Assembly (NCBI GenBank): GCA_947502635.1
Contig: CANNAN010000003.1
Location: 496,001-560,000, forward strand
Source of the DNA: an uncultured Flavobacteriaceae bacterium
GTDB lineage: Bacteria; Bacteroidota; Bacteroidia; Flavobacteriales; Flavobacteriaceae
Reading direction: 5' to 3'
Length of the DNA stretch: 64,000 nt
Positions 34,920 through 44,329 of this stretch are shown here, one piece after another. Position 1 is the first letter of the stretch. Every line of letters starts with the position of its first letter. A model generated the notes under the pieces. The model searched no databases, was not told the origin of the DNA, and saw only the letters and a program-made list of their open reading frames with translations. Position numbers and translations under genes: made by a program.

Positions 34920-34934
34920 AAATCGATTTTAATT

Positions 34935-35354
34935 ATGGAAGCATCTAGAAGTCAATATTATAATGCTTATGCAGCCATTATGAAAATTACTTTACGAGAT
35001 GGAGATGCAACAGCGGAAGAAAAGGATTTTCTTCAAAGTTTTGGGAAAAAATTAGGAATTTCGAGTTCTGAATATTTTGAATTAGTTGATACCTATATGG
35101 AATACGTAATAACAGCTCCATATACTTATAATGAACGTTTGGAAAGTTTATTTAAGTTGTCAGAAATCGTTGATGGTGATGATAGACTAAATATAAAATA
35201 TAAGGAAAAGTGGTTAAAAAGAATAGCTATTGCTATTGGTTTCGATCCCAGTAATGTTAAATATATAGTCGCTAAATCTCTTGATTTATTTAAGGGCTCA
35301 AAAAATTTAGATATGGAGACTTACAAAGAAGGAATTAAAAATATAATGTATTAA
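34935..35354 (+). CDS. TerB-like small helical protein
   Basis: This 139-aa all-helical cytoplasmic protein shows YNAYAAIMKITLRDGDATAEEKDFLQSF near the start and YNERLESLFKLSEIVDGDD in the middle. The paired 'activity in an acid-rich helix' pattern (DGDATAEE, IVDGDD) is seen in TerB/DnaJ-like domains, which bind metals in some proteins. No clear function is readable. It is the last gene in the run from 33813. The family call is tentative. Confidence 0.55.
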   Translation: MEASRSQYYNAYAAIMKITLRDGDATAEEKDFLQSFGKKLGISSSEYFELVDTYMEYVITAPYTYNERLESLFKLSEIVDGDDRLNIKYKEKWLKRIAIAIGFDPSNVKYIVAKSLDLFKGSKNLDMETYKEGIKNIMY

Positions 35355-35383
35355 GAGCTTTGTTAAAGCAAAAGTAATAGTTT

Positions 35384-36499
35384 TTAAAAAGCTTCATTAA
35401 TACCAAAATAAAAACCACTATTACCATTCACTCCAGAACCTATATCTAAACGTAACCAGGTGTCTTTATCCTTGAATATTTTATAGCGACCGCCAATTCC
35501 TATGCTGGGCTTAATATTCTTTATGTTAAAAAAGTCTTCAGGTTCATTAGCTACTTCTCCAGCTAATGCAAATGCTGCTAGAGTCCATCGAGGCTTAATT
35601 CGCCAACGGTATTCGGTTTGAGACACATACATTTGTTTGTCAATATAACGTCCATAAAAATAACCTCTAGCCCTAGACCCCCCTCCATAACTAGCCAGTG
35701 CTTGAAAAGGAACGTCTCCAAAATTGTTTTCAGAATATAATTGAAAGGCCAAAAGGCTGTTTTTACTTATCGGTAAATACTCCCTTAAGTCAAGAATAAA
35801 TTTATTAAACCCTTGAGTGGCACCAAAAATTTCACTTGAAAATTGAGCTTTAGCTTGATAATAAAAACCTTTATTAGGAGAGCCAACATTATCTCGTGTA
35901 TCATAATTAAAGACAGCTCCTAATCCAGCTACAACAGTTCTTCTATTACCTATAATATCTTGAGTATCCAAAATACCGCCTTCTTGTACTTCTGTGATTT
36001 CATGATTTTTAAACACAAATTGAAATCCAAAATTAAGGTCTGGAGGTAAACGCTTTAAGAATGAAATATTTAAAGCATGTGTAGTCTGGTTATATATTTC
36101 TTCATTGGAGTCTGGTGTATTATTTCCAATACCCCAAAACGAGTTAGGGTATATTTCCAATAGGTAATGAGCATCAATAAAATAGTTGCCTCCTCCAAAA
36201 TAAATTTGCGGAGTCACTTCAAAAATGAGCTGCTCATTTAAGGTGTAAATACCACTAAATATGACATTAGACAATCGGTTCTTGAATGTGTTTTCTTTTT
36301 TCAAGAAAAATAATTGTCCACCACCACCAAAGCCAAAGCCAGTTTCTGGTGTAAAAAAAGCGATAGGAATTGCAATGAGTTGATAGTTCTTATTACTAGA
36401 AATGGTGTCTGTTTTAATAACATTGTTTTCATCTTTCCTTTGACTGAATGAAGAAAAAGAAACAAATAATAAACAGGTATATATGAGTAGTTTTTTCAT
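35384..36499 (-). CDS. Omp85/BamA-like outer-membrane barrel protein
   Basis: This 371-aa protein has a signal peptide (KKLLIYTCLLFVSFSSFSQ) and then a beta barrel with alternating hydrophobic strands, ending in the usual C-terminal Phe (GFYFGINEAF). ALASYGGGSRARGYFYGRYID near residue 265 resembles the loop-6 RGY motif of D15/Omp85 barrels, and there are no POTRA domains. Such proteins insert or secrete substrates or act as channels. It follows the next gene (36500-37147) without a gap on the same strand, and an HtrA protease is next, so this is an envelope operon. Confidence 0.8.
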   Translation of the reverse strand: MKKLLIYTCLLFVSFSSFSQRKDENNVIKTDTISSNKNYQLIAIPIAFFTPETGFGFGGGGQLFFLKKENTFKNRLSNVIFSGIYTLNEQLIFEVTPQIYFGGGNYFIDAHYLLEIYPNSFWGIGNNTPDSNEEIYNQTTHALNISFLKRLPPDLNFGFQFVFKNHEITEVQEGGILDTQDIIGNRRTVVAGLGAVFNYDTRDNVGSPNKGFYYQAKAQFSSEIFGATQGFNKFILDLREYLPISKNSLLAFQLYSENNFGDVPFQALASYGGGSRARGYFYGRYIDKQMYVSQTEYRWRIKPRWTLAAFALAGEVANEPEDFFNIKNIKPSIGIGGRYKIFKDKDTWLRLDIGSGVNGNSGFYFGINEAF

Positions 36500-37147
36500 C
36501 TAAAAAAAGAAATCGTCAAGTATGATATTAAAACCAAAAGAAAAAGAAATGTCATTTGAAGCTATACTTGTATTAGTAATAGTTTGACTTGGTAAAGATT
36601 CTTGCTCGATATTAACCCAAAACAAATTAACATTTAGGCCTAAATCAAAAGCTATAAAATCGTTTATAGTGTATGAATACCCTAAACCAAGTATAGCACC
36701 AAGTCCGCCGCCTTCACCATTTTCTTGAATTAATTGTAGTTGTGTTTCGTCTTTATATCTAACATAACCCAATGAAGCAGTGGCAAAAAGTGACCCTGTT
36801 TTATTGTTGGTTAAATAATAGTTGGAAAAAGGCCCTATATAAAATGTTTCTGTAGTTCTTTCTACACTACCACTTGTACTACTTTGGTTAGCTTGAAATC
36901 GACCTCCAAGAAGAAAACGGTCTTTAATAAATTTTCCTGTTTCTATATTAATGCCATAATTATTAGATGTACTCTTAAAATCAGCAGTTTTCACTTCTGT
37001 TGTCGTTGAACTAATAGTACCAGATAAACCAGTTAACCATCTACCTTTTCTAAAAGCTGTTTCTAAAGTATCTACATTTTGTGATGTAACATTGTAACTT
37101 AAAAACAATGTTGTTATTATGAGCAGATAATATTTTTTTTGATTCAA
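36500..37147 (-). CDS. outer-membrane beta-barrel protein
   Basis: This 215-aa protein has a signal peptide and eight or so amphipathic strands (ETFYIGPFSNYYLTNNKTGSLFATASLGYVRY), ending with FGFNIILDDFFF. This fits the small OmpA/OmpW-like barrel fold of Bacteroidota. The start is TTG at 37145-37147, because an in-frame stop lies just upstream and no ATG precedes the signal peptide. It is eight bases from the protease gene and adjoins the Omp85-like gene. Its function is not known. Confidence 0.7.
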   Translation of the reverse strand: MNQKKYYLLIITTLFLSYNVTSQNVDTLETAFRKGRWLTGLSGTISSTTTEVKTADFKSTSNNYGINIETGKFIKDRFLLGGRFQANQSSTSGSVERTTETFYIGPFSNYYLTNNKTGSLFATASLGYVRYKDETQLQLIQENGEGGGLGAILGLGYSYTINDFIAFDLGLNVNLFWVNIEQESLPSQTITNTSIASNDISFSFGFNIILDDFFF

Positions 37148-37155
37148 AAGATGCG

Positions 37156-38178
37156 TTATTTAGATTGCAATGTAATAATTTTTCCTTCACGTAAAACGGT
37201 TAGTTTAAATTTAGGGGCCTTTTCTAAACTATTAGCAAAATCAGCAATCCTCAATAACGTATAGTCAGTAACTTCATATTTTATATCATTAAACGCCAAT
37301 ATAATATCACCGCCCAAAATTAGTTTTTTATTACCAACAGTTACCTCAGTATCCCCTTCTTTTACGCCCATTTTATCAAATAAAGAAGCCGAAGCAATAC
37401 GTTGCACTAATAAACCACTTGTTTGAGGCAGATTAAACAGTTTAGCTTCTTTTTCAGATAAGGAATATAACTCAGCACCAAACCAAGGCATTTTATTATT
37501 TAAAAGGAGTTTGGCAGCTAAATTAGACGTTGAGGCATAACCAATACCATCTGAACCACCTGATAATGATTTTATATGACTTACAATACCAATAACATCA
37601 CCTTCCAAGTTAAACATAGGTCCTCCAGAATTGCCCTGATTTATAGCGGCATCTGTTTGAATAAACTCCGTATTAGTAAAAGGGTTTCTCCCTAAAAATT
37701 GTTTTTTAAAAGCACTAATATAACCTGAAGATAGAGATAAACCAACACCAAGTGGCACACCAATAATAAATACTCGTTGTCCAACTTTCATTCGGTCTGA
37801 ATCGCCGAACCTTAAAACGGTAGCATTTATTTTTTGTCTTGATAATTCTAATAAAGCAATGTCTGCACCATCGTAGGAAGTAATTACTTTGGCTGGTATA
37901 GTTTCTCCATCTGAAAATTGTACAACTAAAGTATCAGGTACTTTTACAACATGAGCTGCAGTTATAACTAATTTATTAGATATCATAAAACCTGAGCCTA
38001 ACCCTGAATTTGTAACCGTTTGGGAAACATTATTTTGAGAGGTCGCTATATTACTTTCTTGAGTGTAAATAGCAACAACTGCAGGACTTACTCTTTCATA
38101 AATAGAAGATAGGTCTTGAGCTTTAGTATAATTTATAGCAAATAAACATATTAGAATTAATATAATTATTTTTTTCAT
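37156..38178 (-). CDS. HtrA/DegP-like periplasmic serine protease
   Basis: This 340-aa exported protease has a signal peptide (KKIIILILICLFAINYTKAQ). The S1C catalytic triad is H76 (ITAAHVV), D106 (DGADIALLEL) and S184 (NQGNSGGP). A C-terminal PDZ domain follows (about 255-338; LVQRIASASLFDKMGVKEGD). Such enzymes degrade misfolded envelope proteins. Length fits a one-PDZ family member. It is the first gene of a run with two outer-membrane barrels, the likely clients. Confidence 0.92.
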   Translation of the reverse strand: MKKIIILILICLFAINYTKAQDLSSIYERVSPAVVAIYTQESNIATSQNNVSQTVTNSGLGSGFMISNKLVITAAHVVKVPDTLVVQFSDGETIPAKVITSYDGADIALLELSRQKINATVLRFGDSDRMKVGQRVFIIGVPLGVGLSLSSGYISAFKKQFLGRNPFTNTEFIQTDAAINQGNSGGPMFNLEGDVIGIVSHIKSLSGGSDGIGYASTSNLAAKLLLNNKMPWFGAELYSLSEKEAKLFNLPQTSGLLVQRIASASLFDKMGVKEGDTEVTVGNKKLILGGDIILAFNDIKYEVTDYTLLRIADFANSLEKAPKFKLTVLREGKIITLQSK

Positions 38179-38254
38179 AACTAGTAATGATATATTAATT
38201 GTTAAAAATAAGTTTTAAAATATTAATAGTAGATTTCAAGAAATAAATCTTGAA

Positions 38255-40093
38255 TCAAAATGGCCAAATCAAAGGCACTAAAATCAAAGACAAAATAAAA
38301 AACAATAAGAGTAAAGGCGCACCAACTTTTACATAATCCATAAATTTATAATCGCCTGCAGCCATAATCATGGCATTGGTAGTGGTGCCAACGGGGGTTA
38401 AAAAAGCAGTAGATGCACTAATGGCAACAACAATCATAAATGGCTCGGGTGAAATATTTAAAGACGTGGCAGCTAATATGGCAATTGGCGCCATTAAAAC
38501 AGCAGTTGCTGAGTTATTAATGGCTTGACTAAAACCAGTAGTCAGCAAAAAGATACCACCTAATAAAACAATAGGGTGGATGCTGCCTAAGTTAGTAACC
38601 AAGCTATTAGCAGCAAGTTCTGCAACACCCGTTTTTTGAAGCGCAATCCCCATAGGAATCATTGCTGCAATCATTACGACACTTATCCAACTAATCCCTT
38701 TATACGCTTTTGCTATGGGCACACATCCCGTTAATAAAATAACACCCGCAGCAATCATAGCAGCAATGGCTCCAGGAACAACTTTAAATACAAGTAATGC
38801 AATCATTAGTAAAAGCATTGCTAATGAAATGTACGATTTATAGGTTAACGTATTTACATCCTTAGACATGCTTTCTGGGTTTCCAGAAATCACTAAATTT
38901 TTATAAACACTTTTTAAATGTTCTATACGCTCCCAAGTGCCTCTAATAATAAAGGCATCTCCAGCTTTTACGGCTACGTTTTTATCTTTTAAAGGTTTGT
39001 TATTTCTTGAAGCAGCTAATAATTGAATGCCTGCTTGTTCCAAATACAATCCCATAGGTATGTTGTGTCCTAAAAAAAGCGATTTGGGTGTCACAATCAT
39101 TTCTGCCATACCTACTTCTTGATTTATAAACTCATCCTTTAGCTCATCATTATTATTTTTAAAAGGAATCAAATTGAGTTTAAACTTCAAAATCATTTTA
39201 TCTACATCTTCAGTGTTTCCTTTTACAGTAATAATGTCATGGTATTGTAAAATGGTATCTGGCGTTGGAAATTCAACATATGGTTTTACGCCTTTTATAA
39301 CATTTGGAAATCGTCTTCTTAATCTAATTATTGAAACATTGTATTTATTATCAAAATCCCATTCACCAATAGTAGTATTTAATAGAGGAGACATTGAACG
39401 TACTCTTAAGCGGTAAATATTTTCATCAATACTATAATTTTCAATCCATTGATGCATTTCAGAATCTATATTTATTGGCTGATTTTCAGAGGTATTTTTT
39501 GGCAATAATTTATAACCAATAAAACGGAAATATAAAATTGAAATCAGTAGTAATGGCAAGCCAATGAGGGCAAATTCAAAAAATGAAAAGGATTCGAACC
39601 CATTTTCTGCTAAAGCATTACTAGCAATAATATTTGGAGGTGTACCCGTTAATGTCAATAAACCTCCCGTATTTGATCCAAAAGCAACAGGCATTAATAA
39701 TTTTGAAGGCAATGTGCCCATTTTATATGCGGCAGATACAGTAACTGGTAATAATGTAGCAACAGTTCCAGTATTGCTTACAAAACCAGACAAAATACCA
39801 GAGCCTAAGGTGACTAATACTAATAGTTTGGGGATACTTTTACCAGCCCATTTTACAAATTTCTGTCCTGCTAATGCTGTCCATCCTGTTTGAGACAAAC
39901 CTTCTCCAATAATAAATAACGAAGCAATCATAATTACTGTTGGGTTACTAAACCCGCTAAGTGTTTCAGAAAGATCTAAAATACCAAATAAAAACAGGCT
40001 TAACATAGACATAAGGGCCACAATATCTGGCGTGAATTTACCCCAAACAAAGAGTCCTATTGTAATACCCAAAATAATTAAAAGTGTAAGCAT
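38255..40093 (-). CDS. SLC13/DASS-family transporter with two TrkA-C domains
   Basis: This 612-aa membrane protein has helices in two groups (about 1-195 and 420-610) separated by two TrkA-C/RCK_C domains (about 215-400). SNTGTVATLLPVTVSAAY and SNTGGLLTLTGTPPNIIAS in the first half, and INNSATAVLMAPI and TPVGTTTNAMIMAAG in the second, are the SNT/SxxTAxx-like motifs of DASS carriers. Its TrkA-C domains may bind a ligand and regulate the carrier. Sulfate, dicarboxylate or other anions are possible; none can be chosen. Confidence 0.85.
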   Translation of the reverse strand: MLTLLIILGITIGLFVWGKFTPDIVALMSMLSLFLFGILDLSETLSGFSNPTVIMIASLFIIGEGLSQTGWTALAGQKFVKWAGKSIPKLLVLVTLGSGILSGFVSNTGTVATLLPVTVSAAYKMGTLPSKLLMPVAFGSNTGGLLTLTGTPPNIIASNALAENGFESFSFFEFALIGLPLLLISILYFRFIGYKLLPKNTSENQPINIDSEMHQWIENYSIDENIYRLRVRSMSPLLNTTIGEWDFDNKYNVSIIRLRRRFPNVIKGVKPYVEFPTPDTILQYHDIITVKGNTEDVDKMILKFKLNLIPFKNNNDELKDEFINQEVGMAEMIVTPKSLFLGHNIPMGLYLEQAGIQLLAASRNNKPLKDKNVAVKAGDAFIIRGTWERIEHLKSVYKNLVISGNPESMSKDVNTLTYKSYISLAMLLLMIALLVFKVVPGAIAAMIAAGVILLTGCVPIAKAYKGISWISVVMIAAMIPMGIALQKTGVAELAANSLVTNLGSIHPIVLLGGIFLLTTGFSQAINNSATAVLMAPIAILAATSLNISPEPFMIVVAISASTAFLTPVGTTTNAMIMAAGDYKFMDYVKVGAPLLLLFFILSLILVPLIWPF

Positions 40094-40151
40094 AGATTAT
40101 AAAAAGAAATTAGTTGGACTAAAATAGTTAAAACTAAAGTCTATTCAAATG

Positions 40152-40186
40152 AAAAGAGGTGCGTTTCACATTTTCACACCTCTTTT
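40152..40186 (-). terminator. hairpin terminator after lipoprotein gene
   Basis: AAAAGAGGTG at 40152-40161 pairs perfectly with CACCTCTTTT at 40177-40186 and sits between the lipoprotein stop codon (40200) and the SLC13 gene. T-runs on both sides mean it could work in either direction. Confidence 0.8.
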
Positions 40187-40199
40187 TAAGCTCTGTTTT

Positions 40200-40676
40200 T
40201 TATTCAAATATAACATCACTTGTTTTTAAATTTTCAATATCCTTTTGATTTCTAGTGTTAACAGGAACCTCAATAGTTAAGAAGGTATCTTTTCCATCAG
40301 AATCTTCACCTTGATAAAATTTAAAAACATAAGTTTCTTTCTGTAACGCTTTTACTGGTATTGAAAATGTTGTTTCAGTAATAACTTCATTACAACCAAT
40401 ACCATCATCTACATGTACTATGGGGTAAATAAGCCTTGTTGGTCCATCATAAATGTAATCAAACTGGTCATAGTAAAAATAGCAACTATTGGGTAGCGAT
40501 ATGGTTATATTAATTTGGTAAGTACTCCCGTAATTAAATTCATCAGGAAGTTCTGCGTTTATAACACCTGAATACTCTAAGTGGTAGTCGTGGTCGTTAT
40601 CGTTGTCGCTGCTGCATGATAATACAGATATAGAAAGAGCAACGATTGTAATTAATAAATACTTAAATCTTTTCAT
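40200..40676 (-). CDS. secreted lipoprotein, unknown function
   Basis: This 158-aa protein has a lipobox (ISVLSC) with Cys at residue 21 and an acidic SSDNDNDHD linker. The rest is beta-rich, with FYYDQFDYIYDG, YPIVHVDDGIGCNEV and FKFYQGEDSDGKDTFLTIEV, which hints at an Ig-like or jelly-roll fold. I recognise no family. It stands alone with its own terminator. Confidence 0.7.
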   Translation of the reverse strand: MKRFKYLLITIVALSISVLSCSSDNDNDHDYHLEYSGVINAELPDEFNYGSTYQINITISLPNSCYFYYDQFDYIYDGPTRLIYPIVHVDDGIGCNEVITETTFSIPVKALQKETYVFKFYQGEDSDGKDTFLTIEVPVNTRNQKDIENLKTSDVIFE

Positions 40677-40751
40677 CTTGTTTTATTTTTAATTCTATTC
40701 AAATGTACCCGCACTTTACATTTTTAATGGATTTATTTGAAGTGTTTAATG

Positions 40752-40859
40752 TTAATAATGATTTTTTTTTACTCTTATTTTAGTGTATCCAAAAACTCCT
40801 ATTTGAATTAATGCCGACACTAATACTATGATTTTCACGTATTCTAATAAAATAGTCAT
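40752..40859 (-). CDS. 35-aa single-helix membrane peptide
   Basis: The ORF runs ATG 40859 to TAA 40752. The product begins MTILLEYVKIIVLVSALIQIG, with one hydrophobic helix, and ends in a basic tail (KIRVKKNHY). It lies 12 bp after the 62-aa gene on the same strand, so it should share the transcript started at the 41092-41181 promoter. Small membrane peptides of this kind often modulate partner membrane proteins; here that is inference only. Confidence 0.55.
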   Translation of the reverse strand: MTILLEYVKIIVLVSALIQIGVFGYTKIRVKKNHY

Positions 40860-40871
40860 AACTTCTAGTGT

Positions 40872-41060
40872 TTAGTGTCTCATAGCTACTCCTGCAGCTG
40901 TTCCATATTCTTCTAGCGTTTTGACAAACCCTTTGATAGTGTTTTTGAAAGCTATTTTAACTTTTTCAAATGTTGTATATGTTGGTATTTCTCCTATTAT
41001 GGGTCTATAAAAATTCTTGTTGAATTGAGTGTTGTTAATTGTTGTGCTTTGAGTTCTCAT
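40872..41060 (-). CDS. 62-aa protein under the LytTR-type promoter
   Basis: This small protein has an N-terminal Thr/Asn-rich part (MRTQSTTINNTQFNKNFYRP) and a helical C-terminal part (FEKVKIAFKNTIKGFVKTLE). No signal peptide or membrane helix is clear. I recognise no family. Its ATG is 31 bp after the TACATTTG box of the promoter with the 21-bp repeats, and it is followed by the 35-aa membrane peptide. Confidence 0.65.
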   Translation of the reverse strand: MRTQSTTINNTQFNKNFYRPIIGEIPTYTTFEKVKIAFKNTIKGFVKTLEEYGTAAGVAMRH

Positions 41061-41091
41061 ATCTATTTGTGTTTAATGATTATTTATAGTA

Positions 41092-41181
41092 CAAATGTAG
41101 CCTGAAGCAACAGAGGAAATCGGAGCTATTTAAGTGAAGTGACCAAATAATTAGGTGAAGTGATTCTACTTGAAAGTGAAC
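41092..41181 (-). promoter_or_regulatory. regulated promoter 1 with 21-bp direct repeats
   Basis: On the reverse strand a TACATTTG -7 box is at 41092-41099. There is no TTTG at -33; GATT lies 18 bp upstream (41118-41121). Two copies of TCACTTCAC lie at 41134-41142 and 41155-41163, with starts 21 bp apart, and a third, partial copy is at 41172-41181. The promoter at 45160-45249 has the same elements at the same distances. Confidence 0.7.
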
Positions 41182-41269
41182 TTAAAATGTTAGTATGAGG
41201 TAAGTGATAAGAATTGAAGAAAAGGGCTTGTTTTGATGGGCTAACTATAATGATAAGAATTCAAAAATG

Positions 41270-42340
41270 CTACTCATATTGAAGCGTATCCTCAATACGT
41301 GTTACGGAATAGATATTTATTGTTCCTTGTTTACCTTCTAGAAGCACATCGCCTTCAAGTACAGATGTTGTCCATGAGTCAATTTCAACGACTTTTAACA
41401 GTTTTTCTGAAATAAGTAAATCAAAACCTAATCGATTGCATTGGTTTTGGATTCTTGAAGCTGTATTTATAGTATCACCATGATATGCAATTTCACGTTT
41501 GTATTCCCCAACTTCTGCAACAGTTATGGTACCACAATTCATACCTGCTTTAAATTCTGGTACTAAATCATAAGTTTTTAGATAGTAATCTGTTCTACTA
41601 TTAATTTGGTCTTTAAAAGCATAAAAAGCGCGAATACTTTTAGCGTTTTTAAGACCTTCCTTATAAGACCAAGTTAATACCGCTTCGTCTCCCACATATT
41701 GGTAAATAGAAGCTTTGTATTTATTAACTATGGCTAAATCATAAAAACAGTCTTGGAGGAGTTTACTATATTTTATATGGCCTAATTTTTCAGCAATTGT
41801 AGTAGAACTTCTAAGATCTAAAAACATGAAAATAAGCTCTTTTTCTTTTGGAGTATAGAATTTTCCTGAAATGAATTTAATCAAATTGCCTTCACCCAGC
41901 ATTAAATTGACATTGAGAAAAAGACTTATAAAGAAGTTAACTACTATAGTATAGATAAAGCTTACCCAAATGACAGGTAATTGAATAAACTCTGATATTT
42001 TAAAAGTAGTGTCTACAAATATTTCAATCTTAACAAATAAATAAAATATAAATACATAAAACCCAGTAGCAGATATAATTTGTAGTATAAGTGCAAATAC
42101 CAATAACTTAGATAATGGAATACGTTTTCTAACCAATTTTTCAAGGAAAATATAAAGTGTACCGTAAAGTAACCCTTGGGTTATCCATGCTATAATGAAT
42201 ATAAAAAGTATATTGGAGAGAGAGTCCTCCATATAAGTGATATTCACGTCTTGAGATCCTCGAAGCAGTTGCCAGACAAGGCTAGCAATTAACCAACCAA
42301 TAATATAATCCCGTAATATTTTATAATGTCTAGATTTCAA
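41270..42340 (-). CDS. membrane-bound class III adenylate/guanylate cyclase
   Basis: This 356-aa protein has four N-terminal membrane helices (about 10-145) and a C-terminal class III catalytic domain (about 165-350). FMFLDLRSSTTIAEKLG contains the first metal-binding Asp, YVGDEAVLTW the second, and HGDTINTASRIQNQC the nucleotide/transition-state Asn and Arg region. It would make cAMP or cGMP. The start is TTG at 42338-42340, since TGA lies six bases upstream. It follows the LytTR gene by 36 bp and probably ends the three-gene operon. Confidence 0.85.
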   Translation of the reverse strand: MKSRHYKILRDYIIGWLIASLVWQLLRGSQDVNITYMEDSLSNILFIFIIAWITQGLLYGTLYIFLEKLVRKRIPLSKLLVFALILQIISATGFYVFIFYLFVKIEIFVDTTFKISEFIQLPVIWVSFIYTIVVNFFISLFLNVNLMLGEGNLIKFISGKFYTPKEKELIFMFLDLRSSTTIAEKLGHIKYSKLLQDCFYDLAIVNKYKASIYQYVGDEAVLTWSYKEGLKNAKSIRAFYAFKDQINSRTDYYLKTYDLVPEFKAGMNCGTITVAEVGEYKREIAYHGDTINTASRIQNQCNRLGFDLLISEKLLKVVEIDSWTTSVLEGDVLLEGKQGTINIYSVTRIEDTLQYE

Positions 42341-42376
42341 ATTAAATCATTGATAGTTAAGCGTATTTTTATGAGT

Positions 42377-43138
42377 CTAATTATTTATCCATGTTTTTAT
42401 TTCTGATGATTTCGCTTTACTTATTGTAATACGCTCTTTAGATGGCGGATTTACATTGATAATTAGTTTTCCGTTAAAGTAGAATTTAATACTCTGTATC
42501 GCATTTCTATTCAGTATAAATTGTCTGTTTGCTCTGTGGAAATTATAGGGGTCTAGTTCTTTTTCTAAATCTTCCAATTTTTTCTCTATTACAAAAGCTT
42601 GATTTTTAAAAGTAATTGCTTTTACAATACTATTTTCTATATAAAAATAAGCAATATCTTCTGTTTTAACAGGAATTAATTCATCTCTTTGATGTACTAA
42701 AAATGTGGTTCTGAAAACCTGATTTTTAGATTGCATTAATTGTACTAATTGTTGGATGTTATCATAAGACATTGTGTCAATTTTAGCATTAGTTTTAAAC
42801 TTTTTAATAGAGCTACTTAATTCTTCTTCATTAATTGGCTTTAAAAGATAGTCAATGCTATTTACCTTAAATGCTTTTAAAGCATATTGATCATAAGCTG
42901 TTGTAAATATTATTGGAATGTTGATAGTTACTTTTTTAAAAATTTCAAATGAAATACCATCAGAAAGATGTATGTCCATAAAAATTAAAACAGCTTCACT
43001 TGGATTAGAGAAATAATCGATAGCCGATTTTACAGAATCCAGAACAGTGAGTATCTCTATGCTAGAGTCTATCTTATTTATTAAGTAAGTGAGTTGTTCA
43101 CTTGCTGCTAATTCATCTTCTACAATAACTACTTTCAT
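42377..43138 (-). CDS. LytTR-family response regulator
   Basis: This 253-aa regulator has a receiver domain (about 1-120) with VIVEDE at the start, the phospho-acceptor D55 (LIFMDIHLSDG) and YLLKPI near 105, then a LytTR DNA-binding domain (about 145-250; RDELIPVKTEDIAYFYIEN, NFHRANRQFILNRNAI). LytTR proteins bind pairs of direct repeats about 21-22 bp apart, which matches the repeats at 41134-41163 and 45202-45231. It lies four bases after the sensor gene. It is the best candidate for control of both promoters. Confidence 0.92.
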   Translation of the reverse strand: MKVVIVEDELAASEQLTYLINKIDSSIEILTVLDSVKSAIDYFSNPSEAVLIFMDIHLSDGISFEIFKKVTINIPIIFTTAYDQYALKAFKVNSIDYLLKPINEEELSSSIKKFKTNAKIDTMSYDNIQQLVQLMQSKNQVFRTTFLVHQRDELIPVKTEDIAYFYIENSIVKAITFKNQAFVIEKKLEDLEKELDPYNFHRANRQFILNRNAIQSIKFYFNGKLIINVNPPSKERITISKAKSSEIKTWINN

Positions 43139-43142
43139 GGTA

Positions 43143-44198
43143 TCAATTTAAAGAAAGTTTGACTTTAAAGGTATTATTTTTATTACTTATTGATATATGC
43201 TTCTTTTTTAGAGCATAATACCGCTTATTAAGGTTTGATAGTCCGTTTCCTGTTCCAGCAACGAAACCTTTTCTCGGTCTTATTTCATTTTCAATAATTA
43301 TAAACTCATCTTCAGAATATATATTAACTTGAAGTGGGTTCTCTTCTGATATTTCATTGTGTTTAATGGCATTTTCAACTAACAATTGAAGCGCTAAAAC
43401 GGGCACTTCTTTTTTTAGCCATTTTTCATGAATATTATAAGTGATGTTAAAACGATTACGATATCTTGTTTTTATTAAATGTATATAACTATCTAAAAAC
43501 TGAAGCTCTTCTTCTATAGATACCAAGTCTCGTTCACTACTTTGTAGTATATAACGGTACATGGAAGAGAGTTTGTTTATAAAGTTAGTAGCATCTTTGT
43601 TTTCTTTGACTAAAGCGCTTAATGAGTTTAGTGAATTGAATAAAAAGTGGGGGTTAACTTGATTTTTTAATGCCATCAATTCATTTTGTAAGCTTTGTTG
43701 TTTTAAAGCTTCTTGCTCTATCAATTTTTCTTTTAAGCTCATTTGATACCTTAAAATTCTAGCGATAAATATGATTATTATTGCTACGATAAAATATACG
43801 AAGTAGGTTAACCCTTGTTCTTCTGAGACCATTGATTCTCCTACTAATCTTGGGTACAAAAAGAAGAATAAATGTAATAAAGCTAAGTATAAAGCAATAT
43901 TAATTATGATGGTTGTTGCCCCCCTTAGAACACTTTGAAATTTTGAATAAAAATATTTGGTGTTTGCATTAAATTCTAATAATAACCATGAAAAGAACAT
44001 AAACCATAAAAACCGAAAAACGATATCTTTTAAGGAAGCAGAAGTGAAGGCTGTTGATAAGTCATCTACAATATCAAATATAATTAAGATCCTGGGAGAG
44101 GTTAAGAGTATTGATATTATAAATGCTATAGCTAGTAAAACTTTTTGCTTTATAAATTTGGTAGTCAAAATGGTTATAGTATTATTGATGAAGAACAT
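43143..44198 (-). CDS. LytS/YehU-like sensor histidine kinase
   Basis: This 351-aa protein has four to five membrane helices (about 15-150), a short coiled part, and a His_kinase domain with LKNQVNPHFLFNSLNSL, where H184 is the phosphorylation site. The ATPase domain has LLVENAIKHN near residue 267 (N box) and GTGNGLSNLNKRY near 318 (G box). There is no large periplasmic sensor domain, so the stimulus may be sensed in the membrane. It is the first gene of the operon with the LytTR regulator and the cyclase. Confidence 0.92.
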   Translation of the reverse strand: MFFINNTITILTTKFIKQKVLLAIAFIISILLTSPRILIIFDIVDDLSTAFTSASLKDIVFRFLWFMFFSWLLLEFNANTKYFYSKFQSVLRGATTIIINIALYLALLHLFFFLYPRLVGESMVSEEQGLTYFVYFIVAIIIIFIARILRYQMSLKEKLIEQEALKQQSLQNELMALKNQVNPHFLFNSLNSLSALVKENKDATNFINKLSSMYRYILQSSERDLVSIEEELQFLDSYIHLIKTRYRNRFNITYNIHEKWLKKEVPVLALQLLVENAIKHNEISEENPLQVNIYSEDEFIIIENEIRPRKGFVAGTGNGLSNLNKRYYALKKKHISISNKNNTFKVKLSLN

Positions 44199-44258
44199 AA
44201 CTAATATAGTTAAAATTAATATAAGTTAATTGTATAGTTTAAGAATGAGGTTAAAAAA

Positions 44259-44300
44259 CTGCCAGAGAATTTTGAAATGTGTTTCAATGACCTCTGGCAG
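44259..44300 (-). terminator. long hairpin terminator after lipoprotein 44330
   Basis: CTGCCAGAG at 44259-44267 pairs with 44292-44300, with an inner TTGAAA/TTTCAA pairing. On the reverse strand TTTTTT follows the stem. It separates the lipoprotein transcript from the sensor-kinase operon. Confidence 0.85.
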
Positions 44301-44329
44301 TCAAACTAACCAAACCAACTAAATGAAAA

